From assembly GCA_947507155.1 (NCBI GenBank), contig CANNOC010000011.1, positions 1-64,000 of the forward strand: a DNA stretch of 64,000 bases. The letters are read 5' to 3'. Each line of letters begins with the position of its first letter. Positions within the stretch are counted from its first letter, which is position 1. The translations under genes and the position numbers were made by a program. The DNA comes from an uncultured Collinsella sp. Its GTDB lineage: Bacteria > Actinomycetota > Coriobacteriia > Coriobacteriales > Coriobacteriaceae. The notes beneath the pieces were generated by a model that saw nothing but the letters and a program-made list of their open reading frames with translations, was not told the origin of the DNA and searched no databases. Positions 34,850 through 43,393 of the stretch are shown here, one piece after another.

Positions 34850-35219
34850 CGAAGCAACCTGCCCTATTACGCTGACTGTTGCCGGGGATCCGCGTCTGGC
34901 ACGCCTCGTGCGTATGACGGCGGCCAACGTCGGCGCGCTGTGCTCCATGTCCGTCGATCGCATCGATGACATTCGTATGGCTGCCGAGGAGGCCTTTATC
35001 TTTGGCTGCACGGCTGTTGATTCCGATGACATCATGATCAGGTTCGATGTCGATGAGTCTCACGTTGGCATGAACTTTACCTTTGGCGATCGGGCCACCG
35101 TCGACGAGGATGACCAGGCTGCCGTGTATGCCGAGCTCATTCTGGCGAGCGTGTGCGATTCCTACGAAAAGACTGAGGCGCCCCTGACGCTTTCCCTCGA
35201 CCTCAAGGCGGATATCTAA
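34842..35219 (+). CDS. Degenerate RsbW/SpoIIAB-like anti-sigma factor
   Basis: 125-residue protein with the outline of a GHKL-fold anti-sigma kinase: a DPRLARLVRMTAANVGAL helix, SVDRIDDIRMAAEEAF helix (the N-box helix) and a central sheet. The N-box reads EEAFIFGC, lacking the Asn that holds Mg-ATP, and no DxGxG or GxGL boxes are seen. It may bind the downstream sigma factor without kinase activity. ATG 34842 follows GAGGAG. It ends 1 nt before the sigma gene, the typical RsbW-SigB layout. No RsbV-like anti-anti-sigma gene is beside it. Confidence 0.72.
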   Translation: MSSEATCPITLTVAGDPRLARLVRMTAANVGALCSMSVDRIDDIRMAAEEAFIFGCTAVDSDDIMIRFDVDESHVGMNFTFGDRATVDEDDQAAVYAELILASVCDSYEKTEAPLTLSLDLKADI

Positions 35220-35220
35220 T

Positions 35221-36012
35221 ATGACCGAACGTTCCCGGAGCGGTAAGACCGCTTGGGACAAGGAGAAAACCCGCGAGCTGTTTCGTCGCTATAAAGAGAC
35301 TGGTGATCCGGACGCACGCGAGCAGCTCGTCATGTCCCATATGAACCTGGTAAGGTTTCTTGCCAACAAATTTAAGAACCGCGGTGAGCCGCTCGACGAC
35401 CTGATGCAGGTCGGATACCTGGGTCTACTCAAGGCAATCGACCGCTTTGATCCCGAGCGCGGACTCGAGTTCACCACGTTTGCCACGCCCACCATCCTGG
35501 GCGAGATCAAGCGTCACTTCCGCGACAAGGGCTGGAGCGTGCGCGTGCCGCGCCGTCTGCAGGAGCTTTCTGCCAAGGTCAACCAGGCCACCGACAAGCT
35601 CACCAATGAGTTGCAGCGCTCGCCTAAGGTCGAAGAAATCGCCGAATACTTGGACGTGACTGTCGACGAGGTACTCGAAGCCATGGAATCGTCCTCGGCT
35701 TACACCTCGGTGCCCATCGAGGCTCCCGGCGCGTCCGATTCCGACGATGCGCCCTCGATTCTCGACCGCTATGCCGATGACGACAACGAGCTCGACTTTA
35801 CCGATGACCGACTAGTAATCGAGGAAGCCATCCGCGATTTCTCGCCGCGCGAGCGCGAGGTTATCGAGCTGCGCTTCGTAAAGGGCATGACCCAGATTGA
35901 GATCGCCAAGAAGCTGGGAATCTCGCAGGTGCAGGTCTCGCGCCTGCTGCGTCGTACCCTTAAGAAGATTCAGGACAAGATCGACCCCGATGGAGTGATG
36001 GTTCGTTCATGA
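35221..36012 (+). CDS. RNA polymerase sigma factor, SigB/SigF/SigG group
   Basis: 263-residue group 3 sigma-70 factor. Region 2: HMNLVRFLANKFKNRGEPLDDLMQVGYLGLLKAIDRFDPERG and FTTFATPTILGEIKRHFRD. Region 3 contains VPRRLQELSAKV. Region 4: REREVIELRFVKGMTQIEIAKKLGISQVQVSRLLRR. These are the hallmarks of the stress/sporulation SigB-F-G group; since this lineage does not sporulate, a stress role is inferred. It is encoded directly after an anti-sigma-like gene, with a 4-nt overlap to the AI-2E family gene. Confidence 0.93.
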   Translation: MTERSRSGKTAWDKEKTRELFRRYKETGDPDAREQLVMSHMNLVRFLANKFKNRGEPLDDLMQVGYLGLLKAIDRFDPERGLEFTTFATPTILGEIKRHFRDKGWSVRVPRRLQELSAKVNQATDKLTNELQRSPKVEEIAEYLDVTVDEVLEAMESSSAYTSVPIEAPGASDSDDAPSILDRYADDDNELDFTDDRLVIEEAIRDFSPREREVIELRFVKGMTQIEIAKKLGISQVQVSRLLRRTLKKIQDKIDPDGVMVRS

Positions 36013-37421
36013 GTGAGCACCCCCAACAAACCGACCGCACGCTGCGCGATACCCGTATTCTGACGCTTCGCATTTGGTCCGTCGTTGGCTGCATCGTCAT
36101 CGCCGCCGTCATCTTTAACCTTATGGGCATCCTGGCGCCGGTTATCGAGTTTCTAGCTGTCGGCTCCATCATCGCTTTTGTGATGTCGCCGATCACTAAC
36201 TGGCTTGAGCATCACGGCGTCGGCCGTGGCATCGGTTCTCTCGTCGCCCTCATTGTGGTTGTTGCCGTGCTTGTTGGTGTCGTTTGCATCCTGTCGCCTA
36301 TTTTGCTCGGTCAGATTATGGAAGTCCTGAGCCGCCTGCCTGAGCAGCTTCGTGTTGCGGGCGGCGATCTCAACGAGATGGTCTCGCATTTCAAGACGCT
36401 CAACAACACGCCGCTCAAAGAGTATCTGGATGATAATCTTTCTTCGCTTGTCACTGTGGCGTCTAAGTATGTCTCACAAATCGCTGCCGAGCTTGGTCGC
36501 GGTGTATTCCCGCTTATTACCAATACGGCCTCCCAGCTGTTCGTCATCTTCCTCGGTCTGGTGCTTGCCTACTGGCTTGCCTGCGATTACCCCCGTATGC
36601 ACCATGAAGTCTGCACCATCATTGGTCAGGAAAAGGAGACCTCGTACCGCTTTATGGTCGCCATTCTTTCACGCTCGGTCGGCGGTTATATGCGTGGCAT
36701 GGTCGTGACGTCCATCTGCGGTGGTATCCTCGCTTTTATCGGCTTTACGCTCATTGGCCATCCATATGCAGCGCTCATGGCCATATTTACCGGCATTATG
36801 CACTTGGTCCCGGTTGTCGGTCCCTGGGTGAGCGCGGCGATCGCCACGGTGCTCGGCTTTATGTTCAGCCCTATGCTGGCATTGTGGACGCTTGTCGTGA
36901 CCATGGTGGCTCAAAACGTCACCGACAACGTCATTTCGCCTAAGGTCATGCAGAGCTCGGTCCAGGTGCATCCTGTCATGAGCCTGACGGCGCTCGTTAT
37001 CGGTTCGGCGCTTATGGGCGCCATCGGCATGGTGGTGGCCATCCCGCTGTGCGCGGCTCTAAAGGGTATCTTCGTGTACTACTTCGAGAACGAGACCGGC
37101 CGTCAGCTCGTGGCCTACGACGGTGCTGTGTTTAAGGGCACCCCGTATCGCGATGCCGAGGGTAACCCGGTCGCCGCCTATGACGCGCTTGGAGACGATA
37201 CGTTCATCTATGAGTCCGAGCTCATCGGTAACGAGACTGCGCCCAAGGCCCAGGCCATGCCCAAACCCGGGCTTGATAATCCTTGGATGAAGCTCTCGGG
37301 CCTGCAGCCCGACGCGACGGGCTTTTTCAAGAACCCCTTCGCCAAGGATGACGATTCCAATACGGACGACGACACCAAAACCGGCATCGACGGCTCCATG
37401 GACGATTCGGATTCCAAATAG
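36009..37421 (+). CDS. AI-2E (PerM) family transporter
   Basis: 470-residue membrane protein of the AI-2 exporter/PerM family, about eight TM helices (20-380). The family region near the C-terminal helices reads PLCAALKGIFVYYFENE, preceded by PVVGPWVSAAIATVLG and NVISPKVMQSSVQVHPV. Family members export AI-2 or exchange Na+ and H+. The ~90-residue C-terminal tail is acidic and extra. It overlaps the sigma gene (ATGA), so it may be part of that stress regulon. Confidence 0.88.
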   Translation: MSEHPQQTDRTLRDTRILTLRIWSVVGCIVIAAVIFNLMGILAPVIEFLAVGSIIAFVMSPITNWLEHHGVGRGIGSLVALIVVVAVLVGVVCILSPILLGQIMEVLSRLPEQLRVAGGDLNEMVSHFKTLNNTPLKEYLDDNLSSLVTVASKYVSQIAAELGRGVFPLITNTASQLFVIFLGLVLAYWLACDYPRMHHEVCTIIGQEKETSYRFMVAILSRSVGGYMRGMVVTSICGGILAFIGFTLIGHPYAALMAIFTGIMHLVPVVGPWVSAAIATVLGFMFSPMLALWTLVVTMVAQNVTDNVISPKVMQSSVQVHPVMSLTALVIGSALMGAIGMVVAIPLCAALKGIFVYYFENETGRQLVAYDGAVFKGTPYRDAEGNPVAAYDALGDDTFIYESELIGNETAPKAQAMPKPGLDNPWMKLSGLQPDATGFFKNPFAKDDDSNTDDDTKTGIDGSMDDSDSK

Positions 37422-37427
37422 GCACCG

Positions 37428-37667
37428 CTAGCGTTTCTTTAAGTTGTAAATGACAAGAAACGCGAGCAAAGCGATTGATAAGGGGCCGGCTACATAGAAA
37501 AAGAGAACGTCAATTGCGCGTAGAGTGAAATAAGCCTTATCACCGGACATTACTGCATACAATACGTAGCCAAATGCTGGTTGGTTTGCGTACCAGCAGG
37601 AGAAGGCCAAGAGCGCTAAAAGTGCTACAACCAGAAGTGCATTCAGGACAAATCGTTTGCTTTTCAT
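37428..37667 (-). CDS. Small two-helix membrane protein, unknown
   Basis: 79 residues: MKSKRF basic start, TM helix 1 (about 8-26), a polar segment, TM helix 2 (about 47-72) and a KKR end. No family is recognised. AAAGGAGCG lies 7 nt upstream of the ATG at 37667. Base composition is clearly more AT-rich than the neighbours, which suggests a recent arrival. A 9-bp inverted repeat (GCGTTTCTT / AAGAAACGC, 37431-37463) covers the last codons and could serve as terminator for the opposing genes. Confidence 0.6.
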   Translation of the reverse strand: MKSKRFVLNALLVVALLALLAFSCWYANQPAFGYVLYAVMSGDKAYFTLRAIDVLFFYVAGPLSIALLAFLVIYNLKKR

Positions 37668-37787
37668 CGATCGCTCCTTTCGGGTGAATCTTATATGTAA
37701 TTCTACCATTAGTCTTTTTCAAAGGATCGCACAGTCCTACATAACGTGCACTTTCGCTGTAGGGTCGGCTTTATGTCGGTCCTCTTT

Positions 37788-37816
37788 TTTGCATGGGGGC
37801 GGTTGGATGGTAATAT
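37788..37816 (+). promoter_or_regulatory. Putative promoter of alaS
   Basis: TTTGCA (37788-37793), a 17-nt spacer and extended -10 TGGTAATAT (TAATAT at 37811-37816). Upstream, CCTACA / TGTAGG (37735-37762) form a short inverted repeat. Confidence 0.5.
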
Positions 37817-37862
37817 CGTTACGTTTGAACTGTTTCGATGTGAAACCGAGGAGATTCCCTCT

Positions 37863-40520
37863 ATGAGTGCTGACTACCCGTCAATGACTACGGCCGAGAT
37901 CCGCTCTAAGTTCCTCAACTTCTTTGAGGAGCGCGGTCTTAAGCTCTATCCTTCTTCGTCCCTTGTTCCCGACGATCCCTCGCTGCTGCTTGCCAACGCC
38001 GGCATGAACCAGTTTAAGGAGTACTACCAGGGCAAGAAGACCATGAAGGAGATCGGCGCGATCTCCTGCCAGAAGTGCGTCCGCACCAACGACATTGACT
38101 GCATCGGCGAGGACGGCCGTCACCTCTCGTTCTTTGAGATGCTCGGCGACTTCTCCTTTGGCGGCGTCTCCAAGCAGCAGGCTTGCGCTTGGGCCTTCGA
38201 GCTTATCACCAAGGAGTTCAAGCTGCCGCTCGACCGCCTGTACTTCACCGTCTTTACTGAGGACGACGAGACCCACGACGTGTGGCGCTCCCTGGGCGTT
38301 GCCGAGGACCACATCTCGCGTCTGGGTGAGGACGACAACTTCTGGGCCGCTGGCCCCACCGGTCCCTGCGGTCCGTGCTCCGAGATCTACTTTGACATGG
38401 GCGAGGAGGTCGGCTGCGGTAGCCCCGACTGCAAGCCCGGCTGCGACTGCGATCGCTTCCTGGAGTTCTGGAACCTCGTGTTTACCCAGTACGACCGCCA
38501 GGAGGACGGCTCCATGCCGGAGCTGCCGCACCGCAACCTCGATACGGGTATGGGCCTGGAGCGCATGGCCGCCATCATGCAGCACAAGACCGCCAACTAC
38601 GACGGCGATCTGATGCAGCATCTCATCAAACTGGGCGAGAAGATCAGCGGCAAGACCTATGACGCCGATGACTACTCCGGCGCCAGCCGCTCGCTGCGCA
38701 TCATCGCCGATCATTCCCGTGCCGTCGACTTTATGATCTCGGACGGCATCCTGCCCGGTAACGAGGGCCGCGAGTACGTCCTTCGCCGCCTGCTCCGCCG
38801 CGCCGTGTTCCACGGTCGCCTGCTGGGCATCGAGGGCGCCTTCCTGACCAAGTTCATCGACGAGGTCAACGCTCAGATGGGCGAGGCATATCCCGAGCTG
38901 CTCAAGAACGTCGCGCTCGTCAAGGGCATCGTTGCCTCCGAGGAGGAGCGTTTCTCCACGACGCTCGACAACGGCCGCGTCTACCTGGACGAGGCCCTGG
39001 CCGCGCTCGCCGACGGCGCTGTCCTTCCGGGCGATGTTGCCTTTAAGCTGCATGATACCTTTGGTTTCCCCATCGACCTGACCGTCGAGATCGCCGGCAC
39101 CGCCGGTCACGACGTCGATATGGACGGCTTCACCGCTTGCATGGAGGACCAGAAGGCCCGCGCTCGCGCCAACGCCAAGGGCGATGCCTGGGGTAGCTTT
39201 AACGACGTGTGGGTCGAGCTTTCGGACAAGGTCGCTGCGACCGATTTCGACGGCTATGACAATGATGTGATCGAGGGCGCCAAGGTTGTCGCCATCGTTC
39301 GCAACGGCGAGTCCGTCGAGTCCGCTGCCGCGGGCGAGGATGTCGAGGTCGTGCTTGACCGCACTCCGTTCTACGCCGAGATGGGTGGCCAGCAGGGCGA
39401 CGCCGGTGAGCTTTCCGCCGAGGGCGTTTCGCTGGTCGTTTCCGATACAAAGAACCACAACGGCCTGTATGCCCACGTCGCCCATATTGCCGAGGGCACG
39501 CTGACCGTCGGTTCAACCGTGACCGCCACACTCGACGCCGAGCGCCGTGGCTTCCTGCGCCGCAACCACACCGCCACGCACCTGCTCGACGCCGCGCTTA
39601 AGCAGGTCCTGGGCGAGCATGTCTCCCAGGCCGGCTCGCTGGTGACGCCCGAGCACCTGCGCTTTGACTTCACACACTTTGAGGCCCTGTCCTCCGAGCA
39701 GCTCAAGGCTGTCGAGGACCTGGTCAACCAGCAGATCTTTGCCTCCAAGCCGGTCGTGACTCGCGTCATGGGCATCGATGAGGCCAAGGCCGCCGGCGCC
39801 GTCGCCCTGTTTGGCGAGAAGTACGGCGACGTCGTGCGCGTCGTCTCCGTGGGTGCCGAGGACCAGCCGTTCTCCCGCGAGCTCTGCGGTGGCACCCATG
39901 CCGCCAACACCGCCGAGATCGGCCTGTTCAAGATCATTTCCGAGTCCTCCACGGGCTCGAACGTTCGCCGTATCGAGGCCGTGACCTCTAAGGGCGCCCT
40001 CGACTACATGGCCGACCGCCTGGCACTTGTTGACGCCGCTGCCGCTGCGCTCAAGTGCCGTGTCGACGAGGTTCCCGCTCGTGTGGAGAACCTGCAGGCA
40101 GAGCTGCGCGAGACATCTAACAAGCTCAAGAAGGCGCTGACCGGTGGCTCCTCCGATGCTATCTCCAGTGCTATCGAGGGCGCCGTCGAGCTCGATGGCT
40201 ACAAGCTCGTCGTCGCTGAGCTCCAGGGTCTTGAGGCTGCTGACCTGCGCAACGTCTGGGATACCGTGCACCAGAAGGTTGCCGGCCCCGTCGCCTGCGT
40301 CGTTGCTAGCGTGACCGAGAAGGGCACCCCGGCCCTGCTCGCCGCCGGCTCCGATGACGCCGTGAAGGCCGGTTTCCACGCCGGTAACGTGATTAAGCAG
40401 ATCGCGGGCCTGGTCGACGGTCGCGGTGGCGGCCGTCCCAACATGGCCCAGGCCGGTGGCAAGAATGCTGCCGGCATCGCCGATGCCCTCGCGGCCGCCA
40501 AGACCGCGCTCGGCGCCTAA
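37863..40520 (+). CDS. alaS: Alanyl-tRNA synthetase
   Basis: AlaRS, 885 residues, class II. N-terminal catalytic core (KFLNFFEERGLKLYPSSSLVP; GEDGRHLSFFEMLGDFSFGG; DTGMGLERM), a cysteine-rich insert (CGSPDCKPGCDCDRF) within the aminoacylation domain, the editing domain with zinc ligands NHTATHLLDAAL and ELCGGTHA, and C-Ala with the final GGGRPNMAQAGG. The ATG at 37863 follows GAGGAGATT; an open frame upstream is non-homologous. ruvX follows 9 nt later, the common alaS-ruvX order. Confidence 0.97.
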   Translation: MSADYPSMTTAEIRSKFLNFFEERGLKLYPSSSLVPDDPSLLLANAGMNQFKEYYQGKKTMKEIGAISCQKCVRTNDIDCIGEDGRHLSFFEMLGDFSFGGVSKQQACAWAFELITKEFKLPLDRLYFTVFTEDDETHDVWRSLGVAEDHISRLGEDDNFWAAGPTGPCGPCSEIYFDMGEEVGCGSPDCKPGCDCDRFLEFWNLVFTQYDRQEDGSMPELPHRNLDTGMGLERMAAIMQHKTANYDGDLMQHLIKLGEKISGKTYDADDYSGASRSLRIIADHSRAVDFMISDGILPGNEGREYVLRRLLRRAVFHGRLLGIEGAFLTKFIDEVNAQMGEAYPELLKNVALVKGIVASEEERFSTTLDNGRVYLDEALAALADGAVLPGDVAFKLHDTFGFPIDLTVEIAGTAGHDVDMDGFTACMEDQKARARANAKGDAWGSFNDVWVELSDKVAATDFDGYDNDVIEGAKVVAIVRNGESVESAAAGEDVEVVLDRTPFYAEMGGQQGDAGELSAEGVSLVVSDTKNHNGLYAHVAHIAEGTLTVGSTVTATLDAERRGFLRRNHTATHLLDAALKQVLGEHVSQAGSLVTPEHLRFDFTHFEALSSEQLKAVEDLVNQQIFASKPVVTRVMGIDEAKAAGAVALFGEKYGDVVRVVSVGAEDQPFSRELCGGTHAANTAEIGLFKIISESSTGSNVRRIEAVTSKGALDYMADRLALVDAAAAALKCRVDEVPARVENLQAELRETSNKLKKALTGGSSDAISSAIEGAVELDGYKLVVAELQGLEAADLRNVWDTVHQKVAGPVACVVASVTEKGTPALLAAGSDDAVKAGFHAGNVIKQIAGLVDGRGGGRPNMAQAGGKNAAGIADALAAAKTALGA

Positions 40521-40529
40521 GTAGTCGCT

Positions 40530-40958
40530 GTGGTCGCGCTCGCGCTGGACATAGGGGAGACCAGGATCGGCATCGCCGTCTCGAGCCGTGATGGCAAGAT
40601 GGCGATGCCCGTCAAGGTGCTCCCGGCCGCCGAGGTCACCGGTATGGCCAAGACGTTCCGTTACCTGATCGAGGACTATGAGCCCGACATCCTGGTAAGC
40701 GGACGTCCCCTGACCATGGCCGGAGAGCCCGGCCCCCAGGCCGAGCGCGTTGCCGCCGTGGCGCAAAAGATCGCCGATGAGCTCGATCTTCCGCTCGAGT
40801 TTGAGGATGAGCGTCTGTCCTCGCAAGAGGCCAAGCGTATCCTGCGTGAGCAGGGACTCAACGAAAAGCAGATGAGGGGCAAGATTGACATGATTGCCGC
40901 CAGCCTGTTCTTGCAGACATGGCTCGATCGCAAAAACGAGGAGGTTTCGCATGTCTAG
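40530..40958 (+). CDS. ruvX: Holliday junction resolvase-like protein RuvX (YqgF)
   Basis: 142 residues, RNase H-like fold. LALDIGETRIGIAVSS (first catalytic Asp), VSGRPLTMAGEPGPQAERV (substrate loop), FEDERLSSQEAKRIL and the late KIDMIAASLFLQTWLD. Proposed to act in 16S rRNA 5'-end maturation and recombination. The GTG start at 40530 gives the correct N-terminus. Its stop overlaps the mltG start by 8 nt. Confidence 0.92.
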   Translation: MVALALDIGETRIGIAVSSRDGKMAMPVKVLPAAEVTGMAKTFRYLIEDYEPDILVSGRPLTMAGEPGPQAERVAAVAQKIADELDLPLEFEDERLSSQEAKRILREQGLNEKQMRGKIDMIAASLFLQTWLDRKNEEVSHV

Positions 40959-42351
40959 CGCTTCCGATCCGCGTCAGCCGAATCGTACACGACAGCCTGC
41001 GTCGCGCCCTGTGCCGTCCGGCCAGCGTCCGGTGCAGCTGACCCCGCGCGCGGCCCAACCTGTCGCACGTCCGGCGCAGCCCTCCTCCCGTCCCGCGCAG
41101 CGTCCGGGCCAGCAGCCTGCTAGTCGTCCTGCCCAGCAGTCCGCCGCTCGCGCGGCCCAACCCTCAGGCGGCGCCCGCTTTAAGCAGCAGGCACCCACCC
41201 AGCGCGCGCAGGCCCCTCAATCGCACGCGCATCACGCTCACGGCACGCATGGCGTGGCTCCGGCCGCGCGTTCGAGCTATAACACGCATGCTCGGCGCGG
41301 CGCCCAAAAGAAAAGCTCGCCGGTGCCTATGATTATCGGCACTGTGGTTGCGGTGGTCGTTCTCGCTGCCATCGCCGTCTTCGCCGTACCGGCCGTCAAG
41401 GGCTTGTTGAGCGGGGAGGACGCAAGCGTCACCGCTGGCCATCAGGTTACCGTTACGATTCCCGATGGCGCCTCGGGCGACACGATTGCCTCGATTCTTT
41501 CCGAGAACCATATAGTCGAGAATCCCAAGGATTACTACGCGGCGGTCAAGAAGCTCAACGCGGACATGTCGCTTCAACCTGGCACGTACTCGTTCACGAC
41601 GCTGATGGATGCGACCAAGGTCGTTCAGCAGCTTATTGAGGGACCCAATGCCGGCTCCGATGCGTTGACGGTCCCCGAGGGCCTGACGGTCGACCAGGTT
41701 GCCGACCGTGTGGCCCAGGCGTACGGCAGCATCTCCAAAGATGACTTCCTCAACCAGGCGAAGGCCAGCAATTATGTGAACGACTATCCGTTCCTTAAAG
41801 GCGCTGCGAATGATTCGCTCGAGGGTTTCCTGTTCCCCAAGACCTATTCGCTGGGCAAAAAACCGAGCGCCGATGACGTCATCCGCGCCATGCTCGATCA
41901 ATTCAACACCGAGTACAAGTCGCTCGATTTTGCCGGTTGCGAGGCCAAGATCAAAGAGCGCTACGGCGTGGGGATGTCCGATTACGACATCATCAATCTC
42001 GCTTCCATCGTCGAGCGCGAGGGCCTCAACGCCGAGCAGCGTGCGCATGTCGCCTCGGTGTTCTGCAACCGTCTTGCCGGCAAGCTCGACGGTTTGCGCT
42101 ACCTCAATAGCGATGCGACTATGATGTATGTTACAGGCGGCGAAGTTACCGCCGCTGACCTGCAGAGCGATAGTCCCTACAACACCTATAAGCATGAAGG
42201 GCTACCGCCCACGCCCATCTGCTCTCCGTCGCTCGAGGCACTCAAGGCAACCCTTGAGCCTACCGACTCCGATGACCTGTATTTCTACATTACGCAGGAT
42301 GAGGAGTATTTCTCTCAGACCTACGAAGAGCATCAACAGTCTTGGAATTAA
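40951..42351 (+). CDS. mltG: Endolytic transglycosylase MltG
   Basis: 466 residues. MltG cuts nascent peptidoglycan strands and so ends glycan elongation. Residues 1-126 form a long cytosolic region rich in Pro, Gln, Arg and Ala with repeated SRPAQ-type units and a His patch (about 91-100). A single TM helix follows at about 127-147, then a LysM-like subdomain and the YceG catalytic domain with ASIVEREGLNAEQ (catalytic Glu) and YNTYKHEGLPPTPI. The tail is atypical in length and could mediate protein contacts. GAGGAGG precedes the ATG. Confidence 0.92.
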   Translation: MSSASDPRQPNRTRQPASRPVPSGQRPVQLTPRAAQPVARPAQPSSRPAQRPGQQPASRPAQQSAARAAQPSGGARFKQQAPTQRAQAPQSHAHHAHGTHGVAPAARSSYNTHARRGAQKKSSPVPMIIGTVVAVVVLAAIAVFAVPAVKGLLSGEDASVTAGHQVTVTIPDGASGDTIASILSENHIVENPKDYYAAVKKLNADMSLQPGTYSFTTLMDATKVVQQLIEGPNAGSDALTVPEGLTVDQVADRVAQAYGSISKDDFLNQAKASNYVNDYPFLKGAANDSLEGFLFPKTYSLGKKPSADDVIRAMLDQFNTEYKSLDFAGCEAKIKERYGVGMSDYDIINLASIVEREGLNAEQRAHVASVFCNRLAGKLDGLRYLNSDATMMYVTGGEVTAADLQSDSPYNTYKHEGLPPTPICSPSLEALKATLEPTDSDDLYFYITQDEEYFSQTYEEHQQSWN

Positions 42352-42353
42352 AC

Positions 42354-42851
42354 ATGAGGATTTTCAGCCCCAAACGATATGTTGCCTCGGTCGATCGCAT
42401 CGACCTCGATACCCTTTGGGCCGACGGCAAGCGCGCCATTTTGCTCGACCGCGATAACACCCTGGTGCCGCGTGATACCGAGCAGGTTCCCGCTGCGGTC
42501 TCCGCTTGGCTCGAGGCCGCCCATGCCAAGGGCTTTAAGCTGTGCATGGTGTCCAACAACTGGCATCGCGACCAGGTCATGAGCTCCGCACGCGAGCTGG
42601 GTCTCGAGGCCATCAGCCATGCCATGAAGCCCGCGCCGTTTGCTCTCAAGGCCGGACTTAAGCGCCTGGGTGCCACGGCCGATGAGGCCGTGCTGATCGG
42701 TGACCAGCTGTACACGGACGTGTGGAGCGGCAACTTTGCCGGCGTCGATACGATTTTGGTAAAGCCGCAGGCCACGCAGGACCTGTGGTATACGCAGATC
42801 TTCCGTATTTTTGAGCGCCGGGCCCTGCGCGACCTTCCCTGCGAGGAATAG
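42354..42851 (+). CDS. yqeG: YqeG family HAD-IIIA phosphatase
   Basis: 165-residue HAD phosphatase. Motif I LLDRDNTLVP (DxDxT nucleophile), motif II CMVSNNW, Lys in MKPAPFALKAG and motif IV IGDQLYTDVWSG. The substrate is unknown. In Gram-positives yqeG commonly sits upstream of aroE/yqeH; here it lies between mltG and aroK. Confidence 0.9.
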   Translation: MRIFSPKRYVASVDRIDLDTLWADGKRAILLDRDNTLVPRDTEQVPAAVSAWLEAAHAKGFKLCMVSNNWHRDQVMSSARELGLEAISHAMKPAPFALKAGLKRLGATADEAVLIGDQLYTDVWSGNFAGVDTILVKPQATQDLWYTQIFRIFERRALRDLPCEE

Positions 42852-42859
42852 GTTTCGTC

Positions 42860-43393
42860 ATGTCCCAGCACACTAAGCACGGCTGCGACCATATCTTCTT
42901 TATCGGGTTTTTGGGTGCGGGCAAATCGACGCTAGCGCGCAACGTGGGCACCATGTTCAAGCGTCGGTTTATCGATACCGACCGCCTGGTCGTGCGTCGT
43001 TGCGGAAAATCGGTAACCGAGATTTTTGAGACCGAGGGCGAGGAGCGTTTTCGCGAGCTCGAGACTTCGGCGCTTCGTTCGCTCCAAAGCGAGCGCAGCC
43101 TGCTGGTTTCGTGCGGGGGCGGCATTGTCGAGACGCCGGTCAATATCGAGCTCATGCACCAGATGGGTACTTGCGTGTACCTCGAGGGTGACTTTGAGGA
43201 CTCGATGCGCCAGATCCGCCGCTCCGACACGCGTCCTGATTTCCGCTCGCCTGAGCATGCGGCCCGCCTGTTTGAGCATCGACGTCCGCTGTATCGCCAA
43301 GCGGCCGATATTACCCTCGATATTCGCAATAAGTCCTTTGAGGACGTTTCCTATGTTTGTGCCGAGATGCTTTTGGAGCGTGGACTGCTATGA
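42860..43393 (+). CDS. aroK: Shikimate kinase
   Basis: 177 residues; phosphorylates shikimate with ATP in the chorismate pathway. Walker A GFLGAGKSTLA (about 15-25), FIDTDRLV (Mg/shikimate Asp), the shikimate-binding Arg in RFRELE, CGGGIVE and the lid with RRSDTRPDFR. All key residues are present, so it looks active. It overlaps the AroB-like gene by 4 nt. Confidence 0.92.
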   Translation: MSQHTKHGCDHIFFIGFLGAGKSTLARNVGTMFKRRFIDTDRLVVRRCGKSVTEIFETEGEERFRELETSALRSLQSERSLLVSCGGGIVETPVNIELMHQMGTCVYLEGDFEDSMRQIRRSDTRPDFRSPEHAARLFEHRRPLYRQAADITLDIRNKSFEDVSYVCAEMLLERGLL

